Shown: positions 17,169 to 27,878 of the stretch, one piece after another
How the letters are laid out: each line of letters starts with the position of its first letter
How positions within the stretch are numbered: the first letter of the stretch is position 1
Source of the DNA: Acidobacteriota bacterium
GTDB lineage: Bacteria > Acidobacteriota > Polarisedimenticolia > Gp22-AA2 > AA152
Reading direction: 5' to 3'
Assembly (NCBI GenBank): GCA_003222305.1
Contig: QHVQ01000008.1
Coordinates: forward strand, 8,971 to 45,193
DNA length: 36,223 bases
Program-made: the position numbers and the translations under genes
The notes under the pieces: generated by a model
What the model saw: only the letters and a program-made list of their open reading frames with translations
Told to the model about the DNA's origin: nothing
Databases searched by the model: none

Positions 17169-18009
17169 GCTCCGTGCTCCTCTTGGCCGCAGGCAGAATC
17201 GTGATGCGATCCTTCCATCTCAGATCCACGTACGTCACCGGGCCGTAATTCGCCGCGATGTAGTTGCGCATGGCCAGGTAATTGTCCAGGTTCAGCTCAA
17301 GCGCGTCGGGGCTGACTCGAAGCGGCGCTCCGCCGTCGTTGAGCCGCACCGCCAGTGCGTCGTCCCGGGACAGGTCCACTTCCGACACTTGGTCGGCCAG
17401 GACCGGGCGAGTGCGGTACAGGAGATTCACAAAGGCTGCCCCGAGTTGAATCTTCCGCTTCAACGTTTCCCGTCCGACCCGGTCCAGTCCGGTCAGGATG
17501 GGGAAGTCGTAATCAGCATACTGGGGTCCGAATCGGTCCAAGAGCGTCCCCTCGCCATCGGCCAGGTAGACGGTGCTTCCGATTTTCACCAGAACCTCGG
17601 GGGCGCGCTCCTCAATCTGAATGAGCAGCGCGTCTGGAATCCGCCGTTTGACGCTGGCACTCTTGATCCAGGGCAGCGATTGCAGCTTGGACTGCACTGC
17701 TTCGAGGTCCGCGGTGAAGATATTGCGACCCAGAACCGTGTCGGTCACCGTCTTGAGCTGGTTCGCCGGGGCCGCGGTGCCGCCTGAGACCAACACTTGG
17801 CGCACGGTGAACCGCTCCGAGTGGGTCAGGTAGCGGTGACCGCCCCAGGCCGCCAGCGCCACCACGCCCACTACCCCGAGGTGCAGGCCCGCCCATGTGG
17901 CCCCCTTGAGCAGGGTCTGATTGCGGCGTCGCTTGCGGACCTGCTCGTTGCGCGTCAGACGGAGGAAGCGCTCGTCAGAGGGGGGACCCACCGGTCGGCT
18001 CAGGCCCAC
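17155..18009 (-). CDS. ftsQ: Cell division protein FtsQ
   Basis: Single TM, POTRA-like FTVRQVLVSGG, SLPWIKSASVKRRIPDALLIQIEERAPEVLV; GTG 18009 overlaps murB stop. Confidence 0.9.
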   Translation of the reverse strand: MGLSRPVGPPSDERFLRLTRNEQVRKRRRNQTLLKGATWAGLHLGVVGVVALAAWGGHRYLTHSERFTVRQVLVSGGTAAPANQLKTVTDTVLGRNIFTADLEAVQSKLQSLPWIKSASVKRRIPDALLIQIEERAPEVLVKIGSTVYLADGEGTLLDRFGPQYADYDFPILTGLDRVGRETLKRKIQLGAAFVNLLYRTRPVLADQVSEVDLSRDDALAVRLNDGGAPLRVSPDALELNLDNYLAMRNYIAANYGPVTYVDLRWKDRITILPAAKRSTEHGAK

Positions 18010-18956
18010 ACCACCACCTCCTTCTCCAACGTCACGCCGAAGTCCTTGAGTACCTTTTCCCGGATGAGATCCGCGAGTCCCATGACGTCGGCGAAACTGG
18101 CGCCGCCCAGATTGACGATGAAGTTGCCGTGGACCTCGGAGATCCTGGCCGCCCCGCGGGTACTCCCCTTCAGTCCGGCCTCCTGGATTAGTCTGCCCGC
18201 GTTGCTCCCGGGCGGGTTTTTCCAGATGCATCCCGAGCTACGGACCCCTTGGGGCTGCGTGCGCTTTCGGTGATCCCGGTAGGCAACCAGAGTCTCTTCG
18301 ATCTCCTTCGACGCGCGCGGGGTCATTTGAAAAACCGCCTCCACCACCGCGCGCTCTCCCACGAAAGGCGCGCCCCGATAGATGAAATCGGTCGCCTCCA
18401 CCTTCAGCCGCTCCACGCGGCCTAGGCGATCAAGAAGAGTGACTTCCCGCACGCTGCTCTGCATGGAATCGCCGAAGGCACCGGCGTTCATCCGCACCGA
18501 GCCTCCCACGGAACCCGGCACCCCTTCGGCCCACTCCAGCCCCGAGAGAGCGAAACGAGTCAGGCGAGTGACCAGTGAAGGGAGACGGAGCCCAGCCGGG
18601 GCACGGACGCGGTGTTCCTCCACGTGCGGCTCTCCCACCAGGTCGCTGAAGCAGACCACCACCCCTCGGAATCCCGCGTCGGAGACCACCAGATTGGACC
18701 CCGCCCCCAAGAAGGCCACGGGAATGCCTTCGCCGATGAGTCCCTCCAGGGCTTGGGCTAGGGGAGGGACCGCGGCGGGTCGCAGGAGAAAGTCGGCCGG
18801 ACCACCAACCCCAAGAGTGGTCAGCCGGGCCAGGGGAAAGCTCTTCTCGTAAGGAACGCGGGAGGCGTCGAGAATTTCCCCTGCCTTCTCCACCCATCCT
18901 CCTGACACTGTTTCCTCCCATTCGCGGCGCCGTACCCCGTGGACCCGGGCCGTCAT
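18000..18956 (-). CDS. murB: UDP-N-acetylenolpyruvoylglucosamine reductase
   Basis: TLGVGGPADFLLRP, FLGAGSNLVVSDAGFRGVVV, GSVGGSVRMNAGAFG, SSGCIWKNPPGSNAGRLIQEAGLKG. Confidence 0.97.
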   Translation of the reverse strand: MTARVHGVRRREWEETVSGGWVEKAGEILDASRVPYEKSFPLARLTTLGVGGPADFLLRPAAVPPLAQALEGLIGEGIPVAFLGAGSNLVVSDAGFRGVVVCFSDLVGEPHVEEHRVRAPAGLRLPSLVTRLTRFALSGLEWAEGVPGSVGGSVRMNAGAFGDSMQSSVREVTLLDRLGRVERLKVEATDFIYRGAPFVGERAVVEAVFQMTPRASKEIEETLVAYRDHRKRTQPQGVRSSGCIWKNPPGSNAGRLIQEAGLKGSTRGAARISEVHGNFIVNLGGASFADVMGLADLIREKVLKDFGVTLEKEVVVWA

Positions 18957-20326
18957 GTGGTGTGTCCCATCCGCCTGAGGAATTCGTCCCCGACCTTCCA
19001 GACCGAACCAGCCCCCATGGTGATCACCATGTCGCCGGCCCGTGTCTTCCCGGCGAGGAACGCGGGAACTTCTTCGAGTTCCTGGACCAGGGTGACGTCC
19101 TGGTGGCCCCGCCGGCGGATCGCCTCGGCCAGGAGCTCGCCCGAGACGCCGGCGAGGGGCGGCTCCCCGGCGGGATAGATGTCCGTGACTACCAGCACGT
19201 CGGCGTTCTCGAAGGAGCGCGCGAATTCATCGTGGAGGGCCCTCACCCGGGAATAGCGATGGGGCTGGAACACCACCACGATGCGTCGATTCCATCCGCA
19301 CCTGGCCGCCAGAAGGGTGGCCTGGATCTCGGCCGGGTGGTGGCCGTAATCGTCGATGACCAGGATGTCGTTCACCTCGCCCTTGAGCTGGAAGCGCCGG
19401 TCCGCTCCCCCGAACTGGGCCAGGTGGGAGGCGATCCACTCGAAGGGCAGGTCCAGCTCGAGCCCCACTCCCACGGCCGCCAGTGCGTTGCTGATGCTGT
19501 GCAGGCCGGGCACCTTGAGGGCCATCAGGCCGAGGGGCATACCCCGAAGGGAGATCTCGAATCGGGAACTGAACTCCCGAAGCTCGATCCGACTGGCAAG
19601 CAGGTCAGGCTGTCCGGAAAGGCCATAGGTGACAATCTTCCGCCGCAGTCGAGGAAGAATCTCCCGGATGCGCGGGTCATCCAGGCAAACGATGCCGGTC
19701 CCGTAGAAAGGTACTTTGTTGAGAAAATCCACGAAGGCGTCCTGAAGCTTTTCCAGGCTCCCGTAGTGGTCCAGGTGCTCCGCGTCGATGTTGGTCACCA
19801 CGGCGATCGTAGTGGAAAGGTGAAGGAACGAACCGTCGCTTTCATCCGCCTCGGCGATCAGGAGGTCTCCCTTGCCAAGTTTGGCGTTGCTCCCCAGAAT
19901 CCCCAACCTGCCGCCGATAACAATGGTGGGATCCAGACCGGAGCCGGAGAGTACCTGGGCGACCATGCTTGTGGTGGAGGTCTTTCCATGCGAGCCCGCG
20001 ATGGCGACACCGTACTTCATGCGCATGAGCTCCGCCAGCATCTCCGCCCGCGGGATGACCGGAATCTGGCGCCGGCGCGCCTCCTCCACTTCCACGTTGT
20101 CGGCCTTCACGGCGCTGGAAATTACGACCACGTCCGCCCCTTCCACGTTCTTCGCAGAATGCCCGAGGGTGAACCGGCCTCCCAACTCCTCCAGACGGTG
20201 GGTCACTCCGCTCGCCATCAGATCCGACCCCGTCACTCCGTACCCCAGATTCAGAAGTACTTCGGCAATGCCACTCATCCCGATCCCGCCGATTCCGACG
20301 AAATGGACCTGTCGGACTTTTTTCAT
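18953..20326 (-). CDS. murC: UDP-N-acetylmuramate--L-alanine ligase
   Basis: HFVGIGGIGMSGIAEVL, AGSHGKTSTTSM, DDYGHHPAEI, QPHRYSR. Confidence 0.98.
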   Translation of the reverse strand: MKKVRQVHFVGIGGIGMSGIAEVLLNLGYGVTGSDLMASGVTHRLEELGGRFTLGHSAKNVEGADVVVISSAVKADNVEVEEARRRQIPVIPRAEMLAELMRMKYGVAIAGSHGKTSTTSMVAQVLSGSGLDPTIVIGGRLGILGSNAKLGKGDLLIAEADESDGSFLHLSTTIAVVTNIDAEHLDHYGSLEKLQDAFVDFLNKVPFYGTGIVCLDDPRIREILPRLRRKIVTYGLSGQPDLLASRIELREFSSRFEISLRGMPLGLMALKVPGLHSISNALAAVGVGLELDLPFEWIASHLAQFGGADRRFQLKGEVNDILVIDDYGHHPAEIQATLLAARCGWNRRIVVVFQPHRYSRVRALHDEFARSFENADVLVVTDIYPAGEPPLAGVSGELLAEAIRRRGHQDVTLVQELEEVPAFLAGKTRAGDMVITMGAGSVWKVGDEFLRRMGHTT

Positions 20327-21411
20327 GACATCAGCTCTTCCACCAGTTCCGCCACCCGCACCGTGGCGTCAGGACGAGCCAGAGGGGCGGCCGCCCTCTC
20401 CATGGCCGTCAGTCGATCGGGGTTCTTGAGGAGGTCCTCGATCTCACGGGCCAGCCGTTCTCCCGTCAGATCTCTTTCGGGGATGACCCGGGCGGCCCCC
20501 GCCTGCTCGAGCTTCTCAGCGTTGAGGCGTTGATGATCTCCGGCGGCGTGTGGGAAGGGGACCAAGAGAGCCGCCTTCTGACACGCGGTCAGCTCCGCCA
20601 CCGTGGTGGCCCCCGCCCGGGCGATGACCAGATCCGCCCTGGAATACTCTTCCGCCATGTTGTCCAGGTAGGCGACTACGCGAGCCTCAAGCCGCTGCGC
20701 CTCGTACGCTGCCTCGACAGGCTCGCGATCCTTCTCTCCGGTCATATGAACGAACCTGAGGGCCAGCCTTTGGGGCGCAAGGCGGGGCAGCGCTTCCATC
20801 ATCCGCTGGTTCAGAGTTCTCGCACCTTGACTCCCTCCGAAGATCAGCACGTAGAACGGGGTCCCCCGCGCCTTGGGCTTCACCGAGGCGAACTCCATTC
20901 GGATGGGATTGCCGGTCACCTCGCCTCTGCCTCCCAAGAGGTCCCTGGTCTCCTCGAAGGAGACGGCGATGCGATCCACCCAGCGCGCCAGGATCCTATT
21001 GGCCATCCCCGGTGAATAGTTCTGCTCCTGAATCATGGTCGGGATCCGCAGCAGAATGGCGGCTCCCACCACGGGGCCCGAGGAGAATCCCCCGACCCCC
21101 ACCACCGCCCGCGGCTTAAGCTCCCAGAGGACTCGCAGCGATTGCATCATGCCTATCCCCGTCCAGAAGAGCGCTCCTACTTTGGCCGAGATGCTGCGCC
21201 CCAGAAATCCCCGCGAGCTTACCTTCAGGAGCCGGAACCCGTGCCCTTCCACTACGCGCTTCTCGAACGGGGAACCGGTTCCGATGAAGACCACTTGCAG
21301 GCCGGGATGGCGCTGCTCGAGAGCCTGTGCTACCGCCACTGCAGGGTAGACATGCCCTCCCGTTCCGCCGCCGGCGAAGACCACCCGTCCCGCCAGACCT
21401 GTTTCCACCAC
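20323..21411 (-). CDS. murG: Lipid II synthase MurG
   Basis: VFAGGGTGGHVYPAVAVAQAL, IFGGSQGARTLN, ADLVIARAGATTVAEL. Confidence 0.97.
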   Translation of the reverse strand: MVETGLAGRVVFAGGGTGGHVYPAVAVAQALEQRHPGLQVVFIGTGSPFEKRVVEGHGFRLLKVSSRGFLGRSISAKVGALFWTGIGMMQSLRVLWELKPRAVVGVGGFSSGPVVGAAILLRIPTMIQEQNYSPGMANRILARWVDRIAVSFEETRDLLGGRGEVTGNPIRMEFASVKPKARGTPFYVLIFGGSQGARTLNQRMMEALPRLAPQRLALRFVHMTGEKDREPVEAAYEAQRLEARVVAYLDNMAEEYSRADLVIARAGATTVAELTACQKAALLVPFPHAAGDHQRLNAEKLEQAGAARVIPERDLTGERLAREIEDLLKNPDRLTAMERAAAPLARPDATVRVAELVEELMS

Positions 21412-21412
21412 C

Positions 21413-22501
21413 TCAGTTCGAGTGCTGGGAGATGTTCAAGAGCACTCCCACCGAAAGCAGTCCCACCATCAGCGAGGAGCCGCCATACGAGACGAACGGC
21501 AGCGGCAATCCCTTGGTGGGAAGCAGCCCGAGCACCATTCCCATGTTCAGGGCCCCCTGCACCACGAGGAACAGGGTCAGCCCCATGCCCAGCAGGTAGC
21601 CAAAGCGATCCGGGGCGCGCAAGGCGGCCCGGACACCGCGCCAGAGCAGCAGTCCGAAGACCAGCAACACCACCGACGTTCCCAGCAGCCCCAGCTCCTC
21701 CCCGATGACCGAATAGATGAAGTCGGTGTGCGGCTCCGGCAGGAAGAAGAGCTTCTGCCTTCCTTCACCCAGATTGACTCCCTGAATCCCGCCGCTGCCG
21801 AAGGAGAGCAGGGACTGCCGGATTTGGAATCCGGCTCCCAGCGGGTCATCCGACGGGTGGAGGAAGGTCATCAGGCGCTGCACACGGTAGTTGGCCTGGA
21901 AGATCATGACGATGAGACCCACGGACCCCAGCGCTCCGCCCGCCATCAGGATCTTGGGGTTCAGCCCGGCCAGATACAGAAGCAGGCCGGAGATGAGGCA
22001 GATGGCGGCGGCGGTACCCAGGTCGGGCTGCATGTAAATGAGAAAAGCAATGCTTCCCACGGCGATGCCGGCCGGGATCAGCGTCCTGCGCCAGTCATTG
22101 ATCTCCTCGGCCCGGTTGTCCAGGAATGAGGCCAGGAAGAGAATCAGGATGGGCTTCGCCAACTCCGAGGGTTGGAAAGAGAAGAAGCCCAGGGAGATCC
22201 ACCGACGCACCGGGCCGGAAGGAGTGAGAAGCGCCAGCATGAGCAGCGCAGCCACACCCATCAGCGAGCCCATAAGAATCGCGCGATTCCTTAGCCGGCG
22301 GTAGTCGAAGTTCATGGCCCAGATCATCAGAACGAATCCCGCGACCAATGCCGCCACCTGCTTGCCACGGTAGTGGTAGGGAGAGCCGAAGCGTTGCATC
22401 GAGAGCACGGCCGAGGCCGAATAAATCATGACCACCCCGAACAGCGAGAGAGCGACGGGAATGGAGAAGAGAATCCTGTCAAAGGCCAGCTTGCGTGACA
22501 T
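21413..22501 (-). CDS. ftsW: Lipid II polymerase FtsW (SEDS family)
   Basis: Polytopic; MIYSASA, FQPSELAKPILILFLA, PEPHTDFIYSVIGEELG, PFVSYGGSSL. Confidence 0.97.
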   Translation of the reverse strand: MSRKLAFDRILFSIPVALSLFGVVMIYSASAVLSMQRFGSPYHYRGKQVAALVAGFVLMIWAMNFDYRRLRNRAILMGSLMGVAALLMLALLTPSGPVRRWISLGFFSFQPSELAKPILILFLASFLDNRAEEINDWRRTLIPAGIAVGSIAFLIYMQPDLGTAAAICLISGLLLYLAGLNPKILMAGGALGSVGLIVMIFQANYRVQRLMTFLHPSDDPLGAGFQIRQSLLSFGSGGIQGVNLGEGRQKLFFLPEPHTDFIYSVIGEELGLLGTSVVLLVFGLLLWRGVRAALRAPDRFGYLLGMGLTLFLVVQGALNMGMVLGLLPTKGLPLPFVSYGGSSLMVGLLSVGVLLNISQHSN

Positions 22502-23880
22502 CAGCGCACCCGTGCGGCGTCGCCGCTCCCCGCAACCAGATCCTGTACTTTGCGCCGAAAGTCCTCACCCCGTTCTTCGAAATTGTGGTAGGCGTCGAAC
22601 GAGGTGCAGGCAGGCGCCAACAGGACTACCTGCCCGGGAGACGCCATCTCCCTCGCCGCTGCCACGGCCTGCGCCATGGTCTCCACCTTCCGCGTGGGCA
22701 CGGGCGCGCCCAGTTGGGCCGCGAGAGCCTCCCGAGCCTTTCCCATGAGGACCAAACCCGCCGCCCGCTCTCGGATCGCGGGAAGCAGCGACGCGAAATC
22801 GCCTCCCTTGTCCTTACCGCCCAGGATGAGGATCACCCCGCGCGGGAAGCTTTCCAGAGAGCGCGCCGCAGCGGCCACGTTGGTGGCCTTGGAATCGTTG
22901 TAGTAGCGGACCGAACCGACCTCTCCCACCAGCTCGATTCGGTGGGGGAGCCCCTTGAATCCCTTCAGCGTCCTGGCCATGCTCGCTGCGGGAACGCCAC
23001 AGAGGTCCGCGATCGTGATCGAGGCCAGGACATTCTCCAGGTTGTGCACCCCCACCAGGGGAATGTCTGCCACAGGCAGAATCGGCCGGCTGCTCCCGCC
23101 GCGGCGCAGCGTCACCATGCCGCTCTCCACGCAGGCACCGTCGGTCACCGTCACCTTCCGGCTGAACTGGGAGAGGCGCGCCTTCAGGCCGGGCGCAAAA
23201 GCGAAGGTCTGGGGGTCGTCTCGATTGAGCACCGCCGCGTCAGTGGCCCGCTGATTCTCGAAGATTCTTCCCTTGGCGGCACGGTAGGCTGCATGGTCCG
23301 GATAACGGTCCTGATGGTCCGGGGCCACGTTGAGCAGCACCGCCACGTCAGCCCGAAAGGTCTCAACACCCTCCAGCTGAAAAGAAGAGAGCTCCACGAC
23401 ATAGTGCTTCTTAGTCGAGTCGAGGGAGGCCATCTCGATCAATGGAGTGCCCAGGTTGCCGCAAGCCACCGCGTCCAGTCCTGCTTCGCTCAGAAGCAAA
23501 CTCGTAAGGCTCGTGGTGGTGCTCTTGCCATTGGTGCCGGTGATTCCGATGATTTTCCCCTTCAGGAAATGCGATGCGAACTCGATTTCGCCCCAAACTT
23601 TCACTCCCTTGACGCGGGCAGCCTGGATGGCGGGAAGGGTCAGCGGCACTCCCGGGCTGACCAGCACCCGGTCGGCCTCAGTGAAGTCGGCCTCATCGTG
23701 GCCCCCAAGAGCCAGGCGCGCCCCGCGCCGAGAAAGTTCCATCACCTCCGCGCCGTGGCCCTCGGTCCGGACATCGGTGAGGACCACCTGGCCTCCCAGA
23801 TCCAGCAGGAACCGGACGAGGGCGATCCCACTTCGCCCCGCTCCCACCACCAGGTATCGAAGACTCGAGACAGGCTCCAT
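22501..23880 (-). CDS. murD: UDP-N-acetylmuramoylalanine--D-glutamate ligase
   Basis: GITGTNGKSTTTSL, YYNDSKATNVAAAARSLESF, ILILGGKDKGGDF. Confidence 0.97.
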   Translation of the reverse strand: MEPVSSLRYLVVGAGRSGIALVRFLLDLGGQVVLTDVRTEGHGAEVMELSRRGARLALGGHDEADFTEADRVLVSPGVPLTLPAIQAARVKGVKVWGEIEFASHFLKGKIIGITGTNGKSTTTSLTSLLLSEAGLDAVACGNLGTPLIEMASLDSTKKHYVVELSSFQLEGVETFRADVAVLLNVAPDHQDRYPDHAAYRAAKGRIFENQRATDAAVLNRDDPQTFAFAPGLKARLSQFSRKVTVTDGACVESGMVTLRRGGSSRPILPVADIPLVGVHNLENVLASITIADLCGVPAASMARTLKGFKGLPHRIELVGEVGSVRYYNDSKATNVAAAARSLESFPRGVILILGGKDKGGDFASLLPAIRERAAGLVLMGKAREALAAQLGAPVPTRKVETMAQAVAAAREMASPGQVVLLAPACTSFDAYHNFEERGEDFRRKVQDLVAGSGDAARVR

Positions 23881-23917
23881 GGCGACCCGACAAGGCCCGG
23901 CAAGCGACGAACCGGAA

Positions 23918-25003
23918 CTACCGGAGCTTCAACGTTGAAAGGCTCACCAAGGCGAAAATGATGGCGATGATCCAGAACCGGATGATCACCTTGGGCTCCG
24001 GCCAGCCCGCCAGCTCGAAATGGTGGTGCAGTGGGGCCATTCGAAAGATCCTTCGACCTCGCATCTTGAACGAGCCGACTTGCAGAATGACCGAGACCGC
24101 CTCCATCACAAAGAGCCCGCCCACGAACACCAGGAGAATCTCCTGCTTGATGAGGACCGCCACGGTGCCGATGGCCCCGCCCAGGGCCATGGATCCGACG
24201 TCCCCCATGAAGACCTCGGCGGGATTGCAGTTGAACCAGAGAAAGCCCAGGGATGCGCCCACCAGGGCCCCGCAGAATACCGTCAGCTCACCGCTTCCCT
24301 TGACGTTCAGCACTCCCAGGTAGGTGGAGGCCACGGCGTTGCCCGCGATGTACACAAGGATGGCGAACGTAGCCGAGGCGATCAGCACCGAACCGATGGC
24401 CAGTCCGTCCAGTCCGTCGGTGAGGTTCACTGCATTCGCCGCCCCGATGATCACTACCATGATGAACGGGACGTAAAACCACCCCAGGTCAGGCGTCCAC
24501 CTCTTGAAAAACGGGAAGCTGAACTGGGTGGTGAATAGGTCCACGTGAGCCAGGTGGACCAAGTAAACGCCGATGGCGCCCGCCACCAGAATTTGGGCGG
24601 CCATCTTGCCGCGAACAGTCAGCCCGAGGGACCTCATTTTGCGCAGCTTGAGGTAGTCATCGAGGAAGCCGATGACACCGAAAGCGAGGGTGGACGCCAC
24701 GGCGATCCACACATAGCGGTTGGTGAGGTCAGCCCACAGAAGGGTGGGGAGCACCGCCGCCAGAATGATCAGCAGGCCCCCCATGGTCGGTGTGCCTTTT
24801 TTTGTGTGGTGGGTCTGAGGCCCCTCGGGTCTGATGTTTTGCCCTATCTGAAGATTCCTCAGCTTTCGGATCAGCCATGATCCCAGGCCGAAGGAGATCA
24901 GTAGTGCCGTCAGAGTGGACAACGCCGACCGGAAGGTGATGTACCGGAAGACGTTGAAGACCGAAATATATTCGTGCAGCGGGTAGAGAAGGCGGAACAG
25001 CAT
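23918..25003 (-). CDS. mraY: Phospho-N-acetylmuramoyl-pentapeptide transferase
   Basis: [54 protein letters not shown]. Confidence 0.98.
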   Translation of the reverse strand: MLFRLLYPLHEYISVFNVFRYITFRSALSTLTALLISFGLGSWLIRKLRNLQIGQNIRPEGPQTHHTKKGTPTMGGLLIILAAVLPTLLWADLTNRYVWIAVASTLAFGVIGFLDDYLKLRKMRSLGLTVRGKMAAQILVAGAIGVYLVHLAHVDLFTTQFSFPFFKRWTPDLGWFYVPFIMVVIIGAANAVNLTDGLDGLAIGSVLIASATFAILVYIAGNAVASTYLGVLNVKGSGELTVFCGALVGASLGFLWFNCNPAEVFMGDVGSMALGGAIGTVAVLIKQEILLVFVGGLFVMEAVSVILQVGSFKMRGRRIFRMAPLHHHFELAGWPEPKVIIRFWIIAIIFALVSLSTLKLR

Positions 25004-26401
25004 CTAAGCCCCCTCCTCTTGCCCGCGGGAAGCGCGGATAGCGTCCACGACGCGTTCCATGGCCATGCCGCGAGAACCCTTGACCAGGAGCAGGTCTCCG
25101 GGCTGCAGTACTCTCGCGAGGAAGGCGGCGGCCGAGGAGGAATCCTCGAAATGTCGCACCTCCTCCATACCCGCCGCCTGCGCGCTTTCGGCGGCGTGCT
25201 TCGACAGGGGCCCCACTGCCACGAGAAGGGAGACGCCCGAGCGTGCCACCTGCTCCCCCAGGAGCCGGTGGGCCTGGTCTTCGATGGGGCCCAGCTCCAG
25301 CATGTCGCCCGACACCACTACTTTGCGAAGGGCTACCATACCGGAGAGAGTCTCCAGCGTGCGCTCCATGGCTTTGGGATTGCTGTTGTAGGTCTCGTCC
25401 AGAACCCGGATATCGCCCGGGAACCGGAGGAGTGCTCCTCGCATGGGCAAAGGCCGCGTCCGGGCCAGGCCGCGCCGGATGGCATCGCTTCCCGCACCGG
25501 CGGCGTGGGCCGCGGCAGCGGCCGCCAAGGCGTTGGCGACGTGATGCCGGCCCGGGAAGGGGATCTGTACCGGGAGCGGTTGCCCCAGGCCGCTGATCAC
25601 AAACGCAGTGCCTTCTTCTCCCTGGGGTTCCAAATCGATCGCGCGTACGCGCGCGCTCTCGCCGAAGCCGAAGCCAATTTTTTCCCCTGGGAAGGGAAGA
25701 GCGACCCGGGCAGCTTCGGGATCGTCGGCGTTGTACACCGCCACGGCTTGCTCGCGCATTCCCCGGAACAGCTCTCCCTTGGCCTCGGCGATGGCCGACA
25801 GCGAATGGAAATGCTCGAGGTGCACCGGGTGGACGTTGAGCAGAACTCCCACGTCGGGATTCGCGATCGCCGCGAGGCGGGAAAGCTCGCCGGGGTAGCT
25901 CATTCCCATCTCGAGCACCGCCGCCTGGTGTTCGGGCTGGACTCCCAGCAGGCAGAGAGGTAGCCCATAGGAATTATTGAGATTTCCGGTGGACTTCAAT
26001 GTGGGCATCGCCTCTTCCATGACTGCCGCCGACATCTCCTTGGTGGTGGTCTTGCCCGAGGATCCGGTGATCCCGAGCACCCTCAGGGGCTGCCGCTGCC
26101 GCACCCAATGGGCCAAATCCTGCAGCGCCTGGGTCGTATCAGCCACCCTCAGAATGGCCGCCTCGCCAGGGAAATCTCCCGCACGCCCCCGGGAAATCAC
26201 CACCGCCTTCGCGCCCTGGCGAATCGCCTCCGGCACGAACCGGTGGGCGTCGTGATTCGGACCCACGAGGGCAAAGAAAAGCTCCCCAACTTTGAGCGTC
26301 CGAGTGTCGATGGAGTAGGACTCCACCATCGTGTCGGGATCGCCCCGCAGCAGGACCCCGATGGTCCCCCGCGCAGCCTCCGCCAAGCTAATGCGCGCCA
26401 C
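25004..26401 (-). CDS. murF: UDP-MurNAc-tripeptide--D-Ala-D-Ala ligase
   Basis: ITGSSGKTTTKEM, NSYGLPL, LDETYNSNPKAMERTLETL; GTG 26401 overlaps murE stop by 14 nt. Confidence 0.97.
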   Translation of the reverse strand: MARISLAEAARGTIGVLLRGDPDTMVESYSIDTRTLKVGELFFALVGPNHDAHRFVPEAIRQGAKAVVISRGRAGDFPGEAAILRVADTTQALQDLAHWVRQRQPLRVLGITGSSGKTTTKEMSAAVMEEAMPTLKSTGNLNNSYGLPLCLLGVQPEHQAAVLEMGMSYPGELSRLAAIANPDVGVLLNVHPVHLEHFHSLSAIAEAKGELFRGMREQAVAVYNADDPEAARVALPFPGEKIGFGFGESARVRAIDLEPQGEEGTAFVISGLGQPLPVQIPFPGRHHVANALAAAAAAHAAGAGSDAIRRGLARTRPLPMRGALLRFPGDIRVLDETYNSNPKAMERTLETLSGMVALRKVVVSGDMLELGPIEDQAHRLLGEQVARSGVSLLVAVGPLSKHAAESAQAAGMEEVRHFEDSSSAAAFLARVLQPGDLLLVKGSRGMAMERVVDAIRASRGQEEGA

Positions 26402-27878
26402 GGCCCGAGTTCGCGGGAATCCGGGTGCGCAGGAGTTCGCGGACCACTTCCCGGTCGTCGAACGGGATGGTGCGGTTCCCCAAGATCTGGTACGTCTCAT
26501 GTCCCTTCCCGGCGATTACCACCGCATCCCCCTGGCCAGCCTCTGCTAGCGCCAGCCGAATCGCCTCCCGCCGATCCGGCTCCACCTGGTAACTTGCGGC
26601 GGGAACTGCCTCGCGAATTCCCCGCTCCACATCGGCCAGAATCGCAAGTGGGTCCTCGGTGCGCGGGTTGTCCGACGTGAGGATGGCGAAATCAGCCAGG
26701 CGGGCAGCGGCGGCCCCCATGAGGGGCCTCTTGCTCCGGTCCCGATCCCCGCCACAGCCGAACACCACAATGAGGCGCCGGGGATGAAGGTCCCGTACGG
26801 TGGTCAGGGTGTTCGCGAGGGCGTCATCGGTGTGAGCATAATCCACGTACACCGCGAAGCCTTGCCCATGGCCCACGCTCTCCAGCCGGCCCGGCACTCC
26901 CGCAAGGCTTGCCACGCCCGCTTCTACCGCAGTGGTCGGGCAGTCAAGGCTCAAGGCGGCAGCGGTGGCGGCGGCAATGTTGCTGGCGTTGGGGCGCCCA
27001 AACAGACGAGTCCTTAACTTGAGGAATCGGCCGAAGGCCCGAAGGCTTACGGTGGTGCCGTCCCGATCGGATTCGAAACTCTCTACCCGCACGTCGGAGC
27101 CTGGGGAAAAGCCGTAGGTGACGGGTCGACCTCGGGTGGCCGCCAGGAGTCGATCGCTGGCGGAGTCGTCCCGATTTACTACCGCGGGGTGCCCCTCCGG
27201 GAGCTCCGCGAACAGTACCAATTTCGCCCGGAAATAACTCTCCATGTCTTTGTGGAAGTCGAGGTGATCGCGAGTGAGATTGGTGAAGACAGCCGCGGCA
27301 AACCGGAGCCCCGCCACCCGCCGCAGGGCGAGGGAGTGGGAGGAGATCTCCGCGACCGCCCGGCGGCACCCTTCGGTGACCGCCCGGTCCAAAAGGCGAT
27401 ACAGGTCCACCGATTCCGGGGTGGTACGGTCGGCCTTGAATTCTTCCTGCCCAATTCGGTAGACGAGCGTGCCCAGCGCGCAGATCCTGCCGCCTTCGGC
27501 GCCGAAAATCGACTCCAGAAGGTGCACCACCGTGGTTTTGCCGTTGGTGCCAGTGACACCCGTCACGCCCAGCCGCAAATCAGGCCGCGAGTAATAGTTC
27601 CGTGCCGCCAGCGCCAGAGACCGGCGATCGTCCTTTACCCTGACCCACGTGGCCGGGAAGGACTCGGGCGGAGCACCAGCGGAAAGGACGGCGCAAGCCC
27701 CGTGCCGCAGAGCGTCGGAAACGTACCGGTTGCCATCTTCCCGCTCTCCTTTGAGCGCCGCGAAAAGGTAGCCCGTCTCCACCTTCCGGGAGTCGTAGGC
27801 GATGCCGAGGACCGCGGGGTCGGGCGATCCCGAAATCTCTTCCACTTCCACCTGGGTCAGAATCTGGGAGAGGTTCAC
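26388..27878 (-). CDS. murE: UDP-MurNAc-L-Ala-D-Glu--diaminopimelate ligase
   Basis: GVTGTNGKTTVVHLLESIF, DYAHTDDALANTL, DNPR motif in LTSDNPRTEDP. Confidence 0.97.
   Translation of the reverse strand: MNLSQILTQVEVEEISGSPDPAVLGIAYDSRKVETGYLFAALKGEREDGNRYVSDALRHGACAVLSAGAPPESFPATWVRVKDDRRSLALAARNYYSRPDLRLGVTGVTGTNGKTTVVHLLESIFGAEGGRICALGTLVYRIGQEEFKADRTTPESVDLYRLLDRAVTEGCRRAVAEISSHSLALRRVAGLRFAAAVFTNLTRDHLDFHKDMESYFRAKLVLFAELPEGHPAVVNRDDSASDRLLAATRGRPVTYGFSPGSDVRVESFESDRDGTTVSLRAFGRFLKLRTRLFGRPNASNIAAATAAALSLDCPTTAVEAGVASLAGVPGRLESVGHGQGFAVYVDYAHTDDALANTLTTVRDLHPRRLIVVFGCGGDRDRSKRPLMGAAAARLADFAILTSDNPRTEDPLAILADVERGIREAVPAASYQVEPDRREAIRLALAEAGQGDAVVIAGKGHETYQILGNRTIPFDDREVVRELLRTRIPANSGRGAH

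Noticed and set aside
15889-17204. Long plus-strand ORFs (268 and 436 aa) opposite ftsA
   Set aside because: Antisense shadow ORFs of a GC-rich coding gene; no family resemblance, ftsA is unambiguous
18962-20533. 523-aa plus-strand ORF opposite murC
   Set aside because: Shadow ORF; murC motifs clear on the minus strand
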